DNA of 64,000 nucleotides from JAYEPK01 sp048569615. Lineage in GTDB: Archaea; Thermoplasmatota; Penumbrarchaeia; Penumbrarchaeales; Penumbrarchaeaceae. The DNA is taken from the NCBI GenBank assembly GCA_048569615.1, contig JBLIRK010000001.1, positions 1 to 64,000 on the forward strand. Direction: 5' to 3'. A program made the position numbers and the translations under genes. This document shows positions 36,660-45,354 of the stretch, piece after piece. Under the pieces are notes generated by a model, which saw nothing but the letters and a program-made list of their open reading frames with translations, searched no databases and was not told where the DNA came from. Every line of letters starts with the position of its first letter. The stretch's first letter is position 1.

Positions 36660-36716
36660 CCGGGTCGATGCCGAGGACCCGTCGTGGGAAACCCATGTCC
36701 AAGGTCTGGGTTCCAC
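36660..36716 (+). promoter_or_regulatory. Two predicted hairpins in the RRM-gene leader
   Basis: Hairpin 1: CGGGTC (36661-36666) pairs with GACCCG (36676-36681) over a nine-base loop. Hairpin 2: GTGGGAAACCCA (36684-36695) pairs with TGGGTTCCAC (36707-36716), ten base pairs with two single-base bulges. Both lie between the TATA box and the GGTAGGAG ribosome site. The pairing is seen in the sequence; a role in autoregulation by the encoded RNA-binding protein is inference. Confidence 0.5.
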
Positions 36717-36737
36717 TTTAGGTAGGAGATGTGTTAA

Positions 36738-37016
36738 ATGAACATATATGTGGGGAACCTCCCCTTCAGGACAACCGAGGAAGAGCTTGGGGAGCTCTTT
36801 GCCAAATTTGGAGCCGTGGAATCATCCAAGATCGTTTACGACCGCGAGACGGGAAGGTCCCGTGGATTCGGGTTCGTCGAGATGAAGAACGACGACGAGG
36901 CCAAGGAGGCCATCGAGAATCTCGACCAGCATGATTTCCAGGGACGAGCCTTAAAGGTCAATGAAGCAAAACCCAAGCCCCCAAGGAGAGAGGGCGGGTC
37001 CGAAAGAGCCTGGTAG
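36738..37016 (+). CDS. RRM-domain RNA-binding protein
   Basis: 92 residues, a single RNA recognition motif. RNP2 is NIYVGNL (2-8) and RNP1 is RSRGFGFVEM (about 41-50), with the aromatic residues that stack on RNA present. The C-terminal tail is basic and Pro/Gly-rich (AKPKPPRREGGSERAW). Such stand-alone RRMs are common in bacteria (cyanobacterial Rbp) and eukaryotes but sparse in archaea. GGTAGGAG precedes the ATG. The leader is structured. Likely an RNA chaperone or post-transcriptional regulator; targets unknown. Confidence 0.93.
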   Translation: MNIYVGNLPFRTTEEELGELFAKFGAVESSKIVYDRETGRSRGFGFVEMKNDDEAKEAIENLDQHDFQGRALKVNEAKPKPPRREGGSERAW

Positions 37017-37030
37017 GTCCGAAAGGTGTC

Positions 37031-38314
37031 CTATTCCGATGGGGTTTCCCCGCTATCAGTACGGTCCTTGAAATCGACCTCCTTTTCGATTACGAAGGAT
37101 CCTATGTAGTCGCACCTCTTGCAGTGATAGACATATCCAGTTATGAAACCAGACTCGTAATAGAGTTCGGTACCACCGCATTCGGGGCATTGATGCACTA
37201 TCATCCTGCCGGAGCCTCCGGGCATATTTTCCAGCTGTGCGCCGATCTCCTCAGCCTCTTCCCTGCCGATGAGGTCGCGTCCCCTGGTGAGGCCGGGTTT
37301 ATGTCCCTTCTCGATCTCCTCGGTTTCGGCCCTCCTCATACTTGACACTGTGATCTTGGATAGCTCGAAGTAGAGCTTTCCCAGATCCTCCTCCGGCCCG
37401 AACAGTACTATATCCCTGTTCTCGTCATTGATGATCATGGCCGGCTCATCCCGGCCGATCTTGAAATAGACCACGGCCGCAGCAAATAATGTGATCATGG
37501 CGACGACGGCTCCAATGAAGAGGTCGAGCTGTGTGTTGGTATGGTAGTATTCAGGACCCCACTCGATCTTGATCCTGTGCTCCCCGGCGGCAATTCCGTC
37601 GGGCAGCCTTATAATGATCCTGCACCCCTTGTCGTTCACGCTTTCTCCGCTCTGCATGTTCCTGGCATCGCCCAGCTCCATTCTGTCCAGCAGGATATCA
37701 TAGGATGTCTTTCCGGTGTTAAAATCCTTGACGGTTAATGAAAAGCTCTCCCTTTCCGCCACCTTTCTCTGGTCATCCAGCACCACCATCTCGACGTACC
37801 TGACAGTATGTCTGCTCCCGGAATCGAAGGTGATCCTGAGATGGCTGATGCCCTTGATCTTCAATTCATTCGCATCTCCCATCCACATTATGTTCAGGTC
37901 CAGACTCCGGGGGATGCTCTCCTCGATGGAGATAACGTCCCAGTAATCCTCGGCGTTGTATTCAACGCTGTTTTCCAGGTTAATATAATTCGAGCTTCCG
38001 GAGAATAAATATATCGGCGATAGGGGAGCTCCGGTTTCGTTTACGAAGGGTCTGAGATTATTCTGAGAGAGCTCCAGATAGGGGTCCGATTCGTCCTCGC
38101 TTCCGAAGAGGTATTGAACCGCAGCGAACAGGACCACCCCGGCCATGATGATGACAAACAGTATTATTATGACCTTGAGTGTCGGCATCCTCCTCCTCTT
38201 TCCCAGAGTGGCCCCCCTAACCCTGACCTCCTCACCGTCCAGAAGGAATCTTTTTCCCTTCAGCCGGACCTTCACTTCCCTGTCCTCCCTGATAAGGTCC
38301 ATCTCGATCTTCAT
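37031..38314 (-). CDS. Two-span membrane protein with C-terminal zinc ribbon
   Basis: 427 residues. A basic cytoplasmic N-terminus (VRVRGATLGKRRRMPTLK) leads into a helix at about 46-70, then an extracellular beta-rich domain of about 200 residues, a second helix at about 270-292 (DLFIGAVVAMITLFAAAVVY) and a cytoplasmic tail ending in a zinc ribbon, CPECGG...YHCKRCDY. Its start overlaps the larC-like stop by four bases (ATGA), so it is co-translated with that gene. Function unknown; it is one of three zinc-ribbon membrane proteins within six kilobases. Confidence 0.78.
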   Translation of the reverse strand: MKIEMDLIREDREVKVRLKGKRFLLDGEEVRVRGATLGKRRRMPTLKVIIILFVIIMAGVVLFAAVQYLFGSEDESDPYLELSQNNLRPFVNETGAPLSPIYLFSGSSNYINLENSVEYNAEDYWDVISIEESIPRSLDLNIMWMGDANELKIKGISHLRITFDSGSRHTVRYVEMVVLDDQRKVAERESFSLTVKDFNTGKTSYDILLDRMELGDARNMQSGESVNDKGCRIIIRLPDGIAAGEHRIKIEWGPEYYHTNTQLDLFIGAVVAMITLFAAAVVYFKIGRDEPAMIINDENRDIVLFGPEEDLGKLYFELSKITVSSMRRAETEEIEKGHKPGLTRGRDLIGREEAEEIGAQLENMPGGSGRMIVHQCPECGGTELYYESGFITGYVYHCKRCDYIGSFVIEKEVDFKDRTDSGETPSE

Positions 38315-39087
38315 CTATCGCCCACCTCGTATATTGCTAGGGTATTGGAGAAACCACCGTCGTAGACGCGACTCCCGGCTCCGGACCCGACCCTCCTCCA
38401 GGTATCGGGAATCGTGCCCGGAACCTCGCCTTCCTGCAGCCATATCTCGACAAGGGTGTTTACCGCCGCCATTCCAGTGGGTGTTGCGAGTTCGCCCTCG
38501 ACCGGGCCGGTCCTCCATGTCACGGACCTCAGCATGTGCCTTACCGCGGGAACAGGTATGTCGTAGATGCCGTGGGCGGTCGTGATCACACCCTTTCCCA
38601 GGGAAACTGGAGTGGCTTTCACCCAGTATCCGTCCACCTCGAGATCGTCGCAGAATTTGGCGATCCCGAGAACGTCAACCAGGGTGTCGGGGGTTCCAGC
38701 CTCGTGCAAGTGGACATCCCGAATTGAGGCCTCGTTGTGTACCGCAGCCTCGGCCTCCAGAATGTTCATGAGCATCCTTCTTGAAAGCCTCCTCGTCCTG
38801 TCGTTGAGGTCCATGATTTCCATACCCTTCTCCAGGTAACCGAGCATCTCGCTGCCGCTGCAGGTCCGTTTTTCCAGTTCGTCCCATTCTACATGGAGTT
38901 TTCTGGCAACTATACCGTTCCTGGAATCCGTATGAGCAACGATCCTCGTGGGGCTCTGGACCGACGCGGCCTCCTCAAGTATCTTGATATTCTCTTTCCC
39001 AACGGTGGACCTCATCGACCAGTCGACCAGGGCGGAAAGGAGCATGTCCCCCGAAACGCCGCAGCGGAGGTCGAAGAACAGGTCCAT
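38311..39087 (-). CDS. larC: LarC-like nickel insertion protein, N-terminal part only
   Basis: 258 residues. LarC inserts nickel into the pincer cofactor by a CTP-dependent reaction. N-terminal LarC1 features are clear: DLRCGVSGDMLLSALVD (5-21), VHLHEAGTPDTLVDVLG (about 125-141), TAHGIYDIPVPA and GELATPTGMAAVNTL (about 200). The protein ends soon after GSGAGSR...FSNTLAIYEVGDR, about where LarC1 ends, so the CTP-binding LarC2 domain (about 140 residues) is missing. The next gene is a membrane protein, not larC2. Either larC2 is elsewhere or this has a different metal task. It abuts the preceding gene (TAAATG). Confidence 0.85.
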   Translation of the reverse strand: MDLFFDLRCGVSGDMLLSALVDWSMRSTVGKENIKILEEAASVQSPTRIVAHTDSRNGIVARKLHVEWDELEKRTCSGSEMLGYLEKGMEIMDLNDRTRRLSRRMLMNILEAEAAVHNEASIRDVHLHEAGTPDTLVDVLGIAKFCDDLEVDGYWVKATPVSLGKGVITTAHGIYDIPVPAVRHMLRSVTWRTGPVEGELATPTGMAAVNTLVEIWLQEGEVPGTIPDTWRRVGSGAGSRVYDGGFSNTLAIYEVGDR

Positions 39088-39924
39088 TTACCTCTTCCTC
39101 CTCCTCGCCGATCTGGAAACAGGCTCCTGGACAGGCTCCTCCTTTTTCTTCCCCGACCTTCTGATCATTATTGCGGCAACTAAAACGACCGCCGCTCCGG
39201 AGGCAAGGAGGATAACCAGAATCGCAGTGTTCCCGTTCCCGTTCTCCCCGTTGTCACCTTCATATTTATATTTCGAGAAAGGCAGCTGGAGCCACGAATG
39301 GAATCCCTTGTTGCCGCAGTAGATCGTAAGGGTGGAATCAAGCTCGTCCTCCCTTGAGAGGGTGATCCTGATCCTGCCCCCCTCCTTTCCATCGAATTTC
39401 TCCAGCTCGGAAATGTCAACCTGAATGGTCCCCTCCTTCACCCGGGGCTCCGAATCAGCAAGCCCCCCTATCTCGAAATAGAGCTCCTGGTCGTAGTCTC
39501 CGTCATGCTGGTAGTCCAGCTCTATCCTGACCCCGAGTCTGTAATTGAGGTCCGGCTGGAGGTCCGGGGCTATGGCGGAGATGGTGAAATTGTACCGCAG
39601 CTGCAGCGTAGAGTTGGGTTCGAACTGCAAGAAATTGCTGTTGGGGTCCTGGGGATAGAAAAGCATCACGGTATCGTTCCCGCTCCCCTTCTGGAAGAGG
39701 GTCTTCCTGTATCCGAGGTCGTCGAAGCTGTCGTTGTAGTACTTCCCCTCAGGAGGGTGGAAATAGAGGTAGGTATCGTCCTGCACCGGGGACCTCCTGA
39801 TATAGAGATGAAGAGGCTCCCCTTCTTTTACGGTCAGACCCGCCGGCTGAGCACCCGAAACCATCATGGGGAGAATGCATAGAATCAGTACCCCCGCCAT
39901 TGCTTCCGTTTTCCTTATTTTCAT
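39088..39924 (-). CDS. Type I membrane protein of unknown function
   Basis: 278 residues. Signal peptide MKIRKTEAMAGVLILCILPM, an ectodomain of about 200 residues predicted all-beta (QDDTYLYFHPPEGKYY, NSTLQLRYNFTISAIAP, GTIQVDISELEKF), a Gly/Asn linker, a membrane helix (about 238-258, TAILVILLASGAAVVLVAAI) and a strongly basic cytoplasmic end (RRSGKKKEE, SARRRKR). It lies 13 bases after pyrK and immediately before larC, apparently in the same operon. No domain recognised. Confidence 0.75.
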   Translation of the reverse strand: MKIRKTEAMAGVLILCILPMMVSGAQPAGLTVKEGEPLHLYIRRSPVQDDTYLYFHPPEGKYYNDSFDDLGYRKTLFQKGSGNDTVMLFYPQDPNSNFLQFEPNSTLQLRYNFTISAIAPDLQPDLNYRLGVRIELDYQHDGDYDQELYFEIGGLADSEPRVKEGTIQVDISELEKFDGKEGGRIRITLSREDELDSTLTIYCGNKGFHSWLQLPFSKYKYEGDNGENGNGNTAILVILLASGAAVVLVAAIMIRRSGKKKEEPVQEPVSRSARRRKR

Positions 39925-39937
39925 TATATCTCCTCCT

Positions 39938-40786
39938 TCACCTGATGCATTCGTTTACCGGGATGAGCACACCGCTCCGGTCCCTGTGACCCTTTCCGAA
40001 CTCCTTCAATTCCCTCACATGCCCATCGGTGAACACGGGACCGTCCATGCAGACGCGCTTCCCGGACACGGAGCAGGAATCGCAAATGCCGATACCGCAT
40101 TTCATGTATCGCTCCAGGGAGAACTGGCCTCTGACAGAGTACTCCTCCAGTATGGGCAGGACGGCCTTCATCATCATCTCCGGACCGCATGTCAGGACCA
40201 GGGTCCTGTCTCTGATCTCGAGCTTGTCAAGCTCTTCCCTCAACAGATCGGTCACGAAGCCTTTCTCACCTGCGGACCCGTCATCGGTGGAGAGCCTGAA
40301 CCTGCCGGAGATATTCCTCCACCTCTCTTCAAAGAGCAGCAGTCCCTTTGACCTGGCCCCTACAAGGTTGAGTGTCTCGATGCCCCGATTCTTCGCCTCC
40401 TCCATTGCGAGCACCGTGGAGGCGCCCCCAACTCCCCCGGACACCCCTATGATCAAGTCTATGTCCGCCGGTTCCGGTATGAGAAAACCGTTCCCGTAGG
40501 GACCCCGTATTCCTATCTTGGCCCCCCTTTCTAGGGAGCAGATGGCATTTGTGGCTTCCCCCACGTCCTGAACTGTTATGCCCAGCTTGAAAGGAGCCGA
40601 GAGCTTGTATGATACGGACATGGGCACCTCGTCGATCCCGGGCACCCAGACCATCAGGAACTGACCGGGAGCCATGCTCTCCCACTTCCCGTGGTCCCGG
40701 GGAGAAAGGAAGATCGTGCCGATGTCTTCGGCCTCCTTCCTGGTCTCCACCACTTCCAGGACCTCCATCCTTCCGGGGGACCTCAT
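39938..40786 (-). CDS. pyrK: Dihydroorotate dehydrogenase electron transfer subunit
   Basis: 282 residues. PyrK carries FAD and a 2Fe-2S cluster and passes electrons from dihydroorotate oxidation to NAD in the class 1B enzyme. The flavin domain (GQFLMVWVPGIDEVPMSVSY, about 42-60) is followed by an NAD domain (IIGVSGGVGGASTVLAMEE) and a C-terminal cluster motif (KCGIGICDSCSVSGKRVC, about 235-252). The gene overlaps pyrD by four bases, as expected for partners. A Met six codons in (MEVLEVVETRK) is an alternative start. Confidence 0.93.
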   Translation of the reverse strand: MRSPGRMEVLEVVETRKEAEDIGTIFLSPRDHGKWESMAPGQFLMVWVPGIDEVPMSVSYKLSAPFKLGITVQDVGEATNAICSLERGAKIGIRGPYGNGFLIPEPADIDLIIGVSGGVGGASTVLAMEEAKNRGIETLNLVGARSKGLLLFEERWRNISGRFRLSTDDGSAGEKGFVTDLLREELDKLEIRDRTLVLTCGPEMMMKAVLPILEEYSVRGQFSLERYMKCGIGICDSCSVSGKRVCMDGPVFTDGHVRELKEFGKGHRDRSGVLIPVNECIR

Positions 40787-41721
40787 TCCTCCACCTCCAG
40801 AGCAGCCCCGACCACATCTTCGATTGATGACAGGTCATTTTGTTCAAGATAGGAGACAAACCCCTTCCTGATGCTGTTGAATATATCCAGGTCGGACCAG
40901 GTTACAGCCGTCCCTATCTGGACGGCTGATGCTCCCGCCATCAGATACTGGAGCGCATCCTCCCATCCGGAGATTCCACCCGCCCCTATGACCGGTATTT
41001 TGATCTCCGGCGATCGGCATATCTCGAATACGCACCTGATCCCTATGGGCCTCAAAGCCGGTCCGGAAAGACCTCCCGTCAGATTGGTCAAGATCGGCGC
41101 CCCGGTATGGATGTCGATCTCCATGGCGGGCATGGTATTCACCGCCACTATGCCGTCCGCCCCTGCTTCCTGGGCCGCCTCGGCAAGGGACAGGATGTTT
41201 GAAGTTGCAGGTGTGAGCTTGAAGAACAATGGCAAGTCTATCCTGGACCTGACCTCCATTATGAGCTCGTCTATGACCTCCGGGTCCTGCCCGAACTGGA
41301 GCCCGAGGCCCTTGGCATTGGGGCAGGAGCCGTTGATCTCCACCGCGTCCACGCCTATCTCCTGGGCCCCCTTTGCAGCGAGTCCGTATTCCTCGATGGT
41401 GGAACCGAATACCGATCCGATGACGGGGGCCCTGCTTCCGATAAGCTTCCGGTACTCCTTGATCTCGGAGCCGTATTCCTTGATGCCGGGATTCGGCAGG
41501 CCCATGGCGTTTATGAGACCGAAGGGAAGCTCCACTATGCAGGGATTGGGATGACCCTCCCTGGATTCTAGGCTGAGGGATTTCGTGACCACTGCTCCGG
41601 CCCCTCTTTTCACTGCTTCCGCCATGGAGGCCCCGGTCTCGTCTGCGATCCCGGAGGCCAGCATCAGCGGGTTCCTCAGCTTGAGTCCGGCTATCTCGGT
41701 TTCCAGTGATGGAGCGGCCAT
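40783..41721 (-). CDS. pyrD: Dihydroorotate dehydrogenase (class 1B catalytic subunit)
   Basis: About 312 residues from ATG 41721, which is preceded by AGAGGT; the longer frame to 41826 adds a non-family extension. It oxidises dihydroorotate to orotate in pyrimidine synthesis using FMN in a TIM barrel. Family signatures: PLMLASGIADETG (about 17), NGSCPNAKGLGLQFGQDP (about 120), FFKLTPATS (about 160), AVNTMPAMEID and GAGGISGWEDALQYLMAGAS (about 255). The cytosolic class 1B assignment comes from the adjacent pyrK. A TATA-like CATAAAATATCG lies at about 41746-41757 on the minus strand. Confidence 0.95.
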   Translation of the reverse strand: MAAPSLETEIAGLKLRNPLMLASGIADETGASMAEAVKRGAGAVVTKSLSLESREGHPNPCIVELPFGLINAMGLPNPGIKEYGSEIKEYRKLIGSRAPVIGSVFGSTIEEYGLAAKGAQEIGVDAVEINGSCPNAKGLGLQFGQDPEVIDELIMEVRSRIDLPLFFKLTPATSNILSLAEAAQEAGADGIVAVNTMPAMEIDIHTGAPILTNLTGGLSGPALRPIGIRCVFEICRSPEIKIPVIGAGGISGWEDALQYLMAGASAVQIGTAVTWSDLDIFNSIRKGFVSYLEQNDLSSIEDVVGAALEVEE

Positions 41722-41806
41722 TTTAACCTCTGGACCATGAATGTATCGATATTTTATGATTATCTTTTCATGAAGTGGGCTGTCGGTAATGGATTGGCCT
41801 GTAGGA

Positions 41807-41813
41807 TTTATAT
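41807..41813 (+). promoter_or_regulatory. TATA box for the DUF502 gene
   Basis: TTTATAT lies about 43 bases upstream of the ATG at 41853, predicting a leader of roughly 15 bases. It sits in the divergent region shared with pyrD. Confidence 0.45.
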
Positions 41814-41852
41814 GGTGCTCCCCCATAACCTTCGGGATATGGGGGATTCTCG

Positions 41853-42473
41853 ATGAACAGGTTTAAGAAGTTCCTTTGGACCACCCTGATAGGAGGATTG
41901 GGGGTAATACTGCCGCTGGCCATCATTGCCTGGGTCTTTTACTGGATCTATTCGCTGATCCTTGACCTTGTGAGTCCCATTTCGGAGCCTTTGGGACACT
42001 ATATAGGTGTGAGCATTTCACTTGCGGGCATCCTGACGGTCATCATAATACTTACCGCCTCCTTTCTGCTGGGAATGGCGCTCAAGACGGAGCTGGGATA
42101 CCTTTTCCATAGCAGACTTGAGGGAAAGTTCCTGAAGAAGATCCCGGGATATACCGTCACGAAGGAGGTGATCCTCCACTTCTCGGGGGAGGAGGAGGTT
42201 CCCTTCTCGGCTGTTGCCATGTGCAGCCCATTCGGGGACGGGAACGTGCTCATGACAGGTTTCATAACCGACAGGCATGCGGTCAACGGCTACGTCACGG
42301 TCTTCGTCCCGACCGGTCCCAATCCGACATCGGGAAATATCTACCATCTGCCGGTGGACAAGGTGGTGGAAATCGAGGCTTCAGTGGAAAGGGGTATAAA
42401 GAGCGTAGTAGGTTGTGGTGCGGGTACCAAGCCCCTCATGCAGGATTACCATGCAAAGTTACATGGGAGCTGA
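41853..42473 (+). CDS. DUF502 family membrane protein
   Basis: 206 residues. Two N-terminal helices (about 8-35 and 50-75, TTLIGGLGVILPLAIIAWVF and ISLAGILTVIIILTASFLLG) are followed by a soluble domain with family landmarks: KIPGYTVTKEVILHF, VLMTGFITDR, VFVPTGPNPTSGNIYHLP (about 150-167) and a final VVGCGAG. DUF502 proteins are widespread in bacteria, archaea and plants, without firmly known biochemistry. It is followed closely by the GNAT gene. Confidence 0.9.
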   Translation: MNRFKKFLWTTLIGGLGVILPLAIIAWVFYWIYSLILDLVSPISEPLGHYIGVSISLAGILTVIIILTASFLLGMALKTELGYLFHSRLEGKFLKKIPGYTVTKEVILHFSGEEEVPFSAVAMCSPFGDGNVLMTGFITDRHAVNGYVTVFVPTGPNPTSGNIYHLPVDKVVEIEASVERGIKSVVGCGAGTKPLMQDYHAKLHGS

Positions 42474-42477
42474 GAAT

Positions 42478-42972
42478 ATGGAGTGGTCAAAAGCCCATCC
42501 GGACATAAAGATCAGAAAGGCCGTTCCCAAGGATGCTGCGAAGCTCGCGGACTTCAGGGTCGGTTTCCTCAACGAATTCTTCGAGCACCCTGCCGATGAG
42601 GAATCTGAGAGGCTCAGGGAGAACATCGCTCTCTATTACAGGGAGCACCTCGACAAAGGGGACTTCATCGCGCTTATCTGCGAGAAGGATAAAAAGCTGA
42701 TAGCGTCCATCGGCATGATAATCCGTACTATGCCCCCGGTGTACGGGAACCTGATGAACGGAAAGCTCGGTTATCTGCTGAACATCCACACCCTACCCGC
42801 ATACCATGGTATGGGCATAACTGGGGAGCTCACGAGAATAATGGTCCAGGAAGCTAGGGAGCTGGATCTGGGATACATACATCTCCACACCGGACTCGAC
42901 GCGGTAAGGATCTACCAGAAGATGGGGTTTAAGGAGGTCACCGCAACGGAGCTCCGAATGGACCTGAAATGA
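42478..42972 (+). CDS. GNAT family N-acetyltransferase
   Basis: About 165 residues from ATG 42478, which follows GGGAG; the frame extends to 42415 inside the previous gene. The acetyl-CoA fold is seen in IKIRKAVPKDAAKLADFRVG (strand 1/helix 1), LGYLLNIHTLPAYHGMGITG (about 100-119, the V/I-x-P..RGxGxx/G pyrophosphate loop in variant form) and AVRIYQKMGFKEV (about 142-154). Substrate unknown. It starts five bases after the DUF502 stop and is probably co-transcribed. Confidence 0.88.
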   Translation: MEWSKAHPDIKIRKAVPKDAAKLADFRVGFLNEFFEHPADEESERLRENIALYYREHLDKGDFIALICEKDKKLIASIGMIIRTMPPVYGNLMNGKLGYLLNIHTLPAYHGMGITGELTRIMVQEARELDLGYIHLHTGLDAVRIYQKMGFKEVTATELRMDLK

Positions 42973-43074
42973 AGATCGTCAATTTCTCATCTCCTTCGTT
43001 GGCTCGCATTTTTATCATATTTTGAAATGTTTCCAATAATAAAGTTAATAACCCTAATACTTCTCACATTGCAC

Positions 43075-45225
43075 TTAAAAGTACCAATAGCTGTAGTCAT
43101 CTTCTTCTACGGAGTTGGGTAGGTCGGTCTTACTGATCTCCATGAGAGAAGACAGCGATGTTGCTTTGACCATATTATAGGAAACCGTGTAGAGTGCATC
43201 ATCGATGTAGAAGGATCTGTAGATCGTAGTAGGTCCGTATTCATCCCACCATCGACGACCTGTGATCCTGTCATCATCAGAATGGGTAATTTTACCTCTG
43301 AGTTGAAATCCATTCTCCGGTGTCACATCGAAAACATACGCCCCTTCCCATGCAAATTCCCCGTAAGTGTTAGGGCTTACCTGGTATTTCGATACCTCCA
43401 GTTCATACAGCTCTACGGGAATGACAAGCAGATTCCTGTGAAGACTGAACAAGAAAGCATGGGGATCATTCTGTGCAAGAGAGTAGGTTCCCCTGTCTCC
43501 TATGATATACTTTGATATCTCCTTGGGATTATTCACGTCCGTTACATCGAAAAGAGAGAGCTTGACACCCTGGAACCATGAAAATGTCCCTTCCTCGGCC
43601 AGGACCGTATCAAGACCAAGTCCAATCACATGATCATCATCATACGGATGGAGGTAATCGGAATAGCCAGGTATCTTCAATTCTCCGAGGATTATCGGTA
43701 AGTAAGGATTGGAGAGATCGATAACAAAGAACGGATCAACTTTATCAAAGGTGACCAGATAAGCTCTTTCACCCATGAACCTGGCAGAGTATATCCTCTC
43801 TCCCGGGGCAATGTCCTTTATGCTTCCAACTATTTCGAGATCCATGTTAAGGACATAGATATGATTCCTTGCATCTCCCTCATCATACCTTGAAACGTGA
43901 CCTGTCGTTGTGGCTATTCGAAAATGATCATCATACTCTCCCATCGAGAACCTGTTCAATATATACCCCGGAACCTCGCCGCTGGCTCTGAAATTGATAT
44001 AACCGCGATAGATCGATATCCTGTGTATTGCAGTCCTTTCCACATTGACATTCGTCCTATCATTGAATTCTTCCTCCTTTCCCTGCCATTGGTCATAGAA
44101 CGAGTCCATTTCCTGACGGGTAAGGTTATCCAAATAATCCCCCATAATATTGTCAATCCTTCCGATCCTTTCCGACCTGGAAAGGTCCATGTCCTTCGTT
44201 TCCTCTATAGGTATCTTTACTTCATCCGGAAGTATCGGAACCATGACCTCATCGATCTTCATCTCGATCTCCTCCACCCAGCTGATCATTTTGGTATGGG
44301 TGATGTAAATATTGTCGAGGGAAACGTAGACCTCGGAAGACTTTCCGATCAGCATCATCCGGGTGTTCGGCGGTTCAGTGATCGAATTGATGTTAATGGA
44401 GGTTATGCCGGTGAAGATGTAGCTTGTATCATATATGTCCGCATAGGAGATCTCATCGGCAGGAGCGGGCAGATCTGATTCATTATCTATGAGACCGGTG
44501 TACCTCCTGGAAATTACGTAGTAATGTTCGCCTATGACCCTGGAAGTCACGTAGCTCCCTTCTATGACATCCTCCCTCAATAAAGTGGGGGTGTTCCTAT
44601 CTTCGATCCGATATACATTTATGAGTATCTCGGGTTTTTCATAATGATCGTAAAAATACCAATCGTAGTAGTAATAATCGTTTCCCCTTGTCCCCATAAC
44701 GATCAGTTTATCTCCGCTCAGATAGATTTCATTTATACTGAAATCATCCATTTCAATTGTTGATACAATGCTCATTTCCTCGGCGGGATAGACGTCAAGG
44801 ATGTAAACGCTCTTCCTGTCATTGGATACTATGAAAGCGTGATCACCATCGTTCTTTACAACATCCCCTTCATCAACTCCGCTCTCCTGGTTGTTTGTCG
44901 TTGAATAATCCCGAGCATCTCCCATGGATGGATCTGCTATGCAATAACAGCAATCGGCATAAGAGTCTATATAATCACGATAATAACTGGAACTGTAAAG
45001 GTTCTTATAAGTCCAATAACTGCCTTCCAGATCATCTTTCTCTTTGATGAATGATTGGAAATCATTGAAAGATCCAAAGGTTTGGAAGTCGGTCTCTTCA
45101 TCACGTGGAATGATCATTTGATCCGGACTATACCTCGGGTCCTGGTCCTGAATCGATATTCCGCCTATTAGGATCGAACTGACGACCATGACCAAGACGC
45201 ATGTGGAGACGATCTCTTCCTTCAT
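43075..45225 (-). CDS. Secreted beta-propeller domain protein
   Basis: 716 residues. A signal peptide (about 5-25, IVSTCVLVMVVSSILIGGIS) is preceded by GGAGAGGAGTG. The mature protein carries the family opening YSTTNNQESGVDEGDVVKND (about 107-126) and blades such as HAFIVSNDRKSVYILDV, YLSGDKLIVMGTRG, RAYLVTFDKVDPFFVIDL and HVIGLGLDTV, matching a C-terminal beta-propeller family common in archaea and Gram-positive bacteria. It is very Tyr/Asp-rich and has two Cys in YADCCYCIAD. No membrane anchor at the C-terminus. Function unknown, perhaps surface binding. Confidence 0.85.
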   Translation of the reverse strand: MKEEIVSTCVLVMVVSSILIGGISIQDQDPRYSPDQMIIPRDEETDFQTFGSFNDFQSFIKEKDDLEGSYWTYKNLYSSSYYRDYIDSYADCCYCIADPSMGDARDYSTTNNQESGVDEGDVVKNDGDHAFIVSNDRKSVYILDVYPAEEMSIVSTIEMDDFSINEIYLSGDKLIVMGTRGNDYYYYDWYFYDHYEKPEILINVYRIEDRNTPTLLREDVIEGSYVTSRVIGEHYYVISRRYTGLIDNESDLPAPADEISYADIYDTSYIFTGITSININSITEPPNTRMMLIGKSSEVYVSLDNIYITHTKMISWVEEIEMKIDEVMVPILPDEVKIPIEETKDMDLSRSERIGRIDNIMGDYLDNLTRQEMDSFYDQWQGKEEEFNDRTNVNVERTAIHRISIYRGYINFRASGEVPGYILNRFSMGEYDDHFRIATTTGHVSRYDEGDARNHIYVLNMDLEIVGSIKDIAPGERIYSARFMGERAYLVTFDKVDPFFVIDLSNPYLPIILGELKIPGYSDYLHPYDDDHVIGLGLDTVLAEEGTFSWFQGVKLSLFDVTDVNNPKEISKYIIGDRGTYSLAQNDPHAFLFSLHRNLLVIPVELYELEVSKYQVSPNTYGEFAWEGAYVFDVTPENGFQLRGKITHSDDDRITGRRWWDEYGPTTIYRSFYIDDALYTVSYNMVKATSLSSLMEISKTDLPNSVEEDDYSYWYF

Positions 45226-45354
45226 TTCACTCCTCTCCCGGATACCAATTGGTTTCCCGGTTATAAATGAAGTGTGGAACAGATTTTACCGGTCTATTTT
45301 AAAAAGACCTGTCCAATGCAAATGAGATGTTTCAGTTTAAGCGCAGATCCTATT

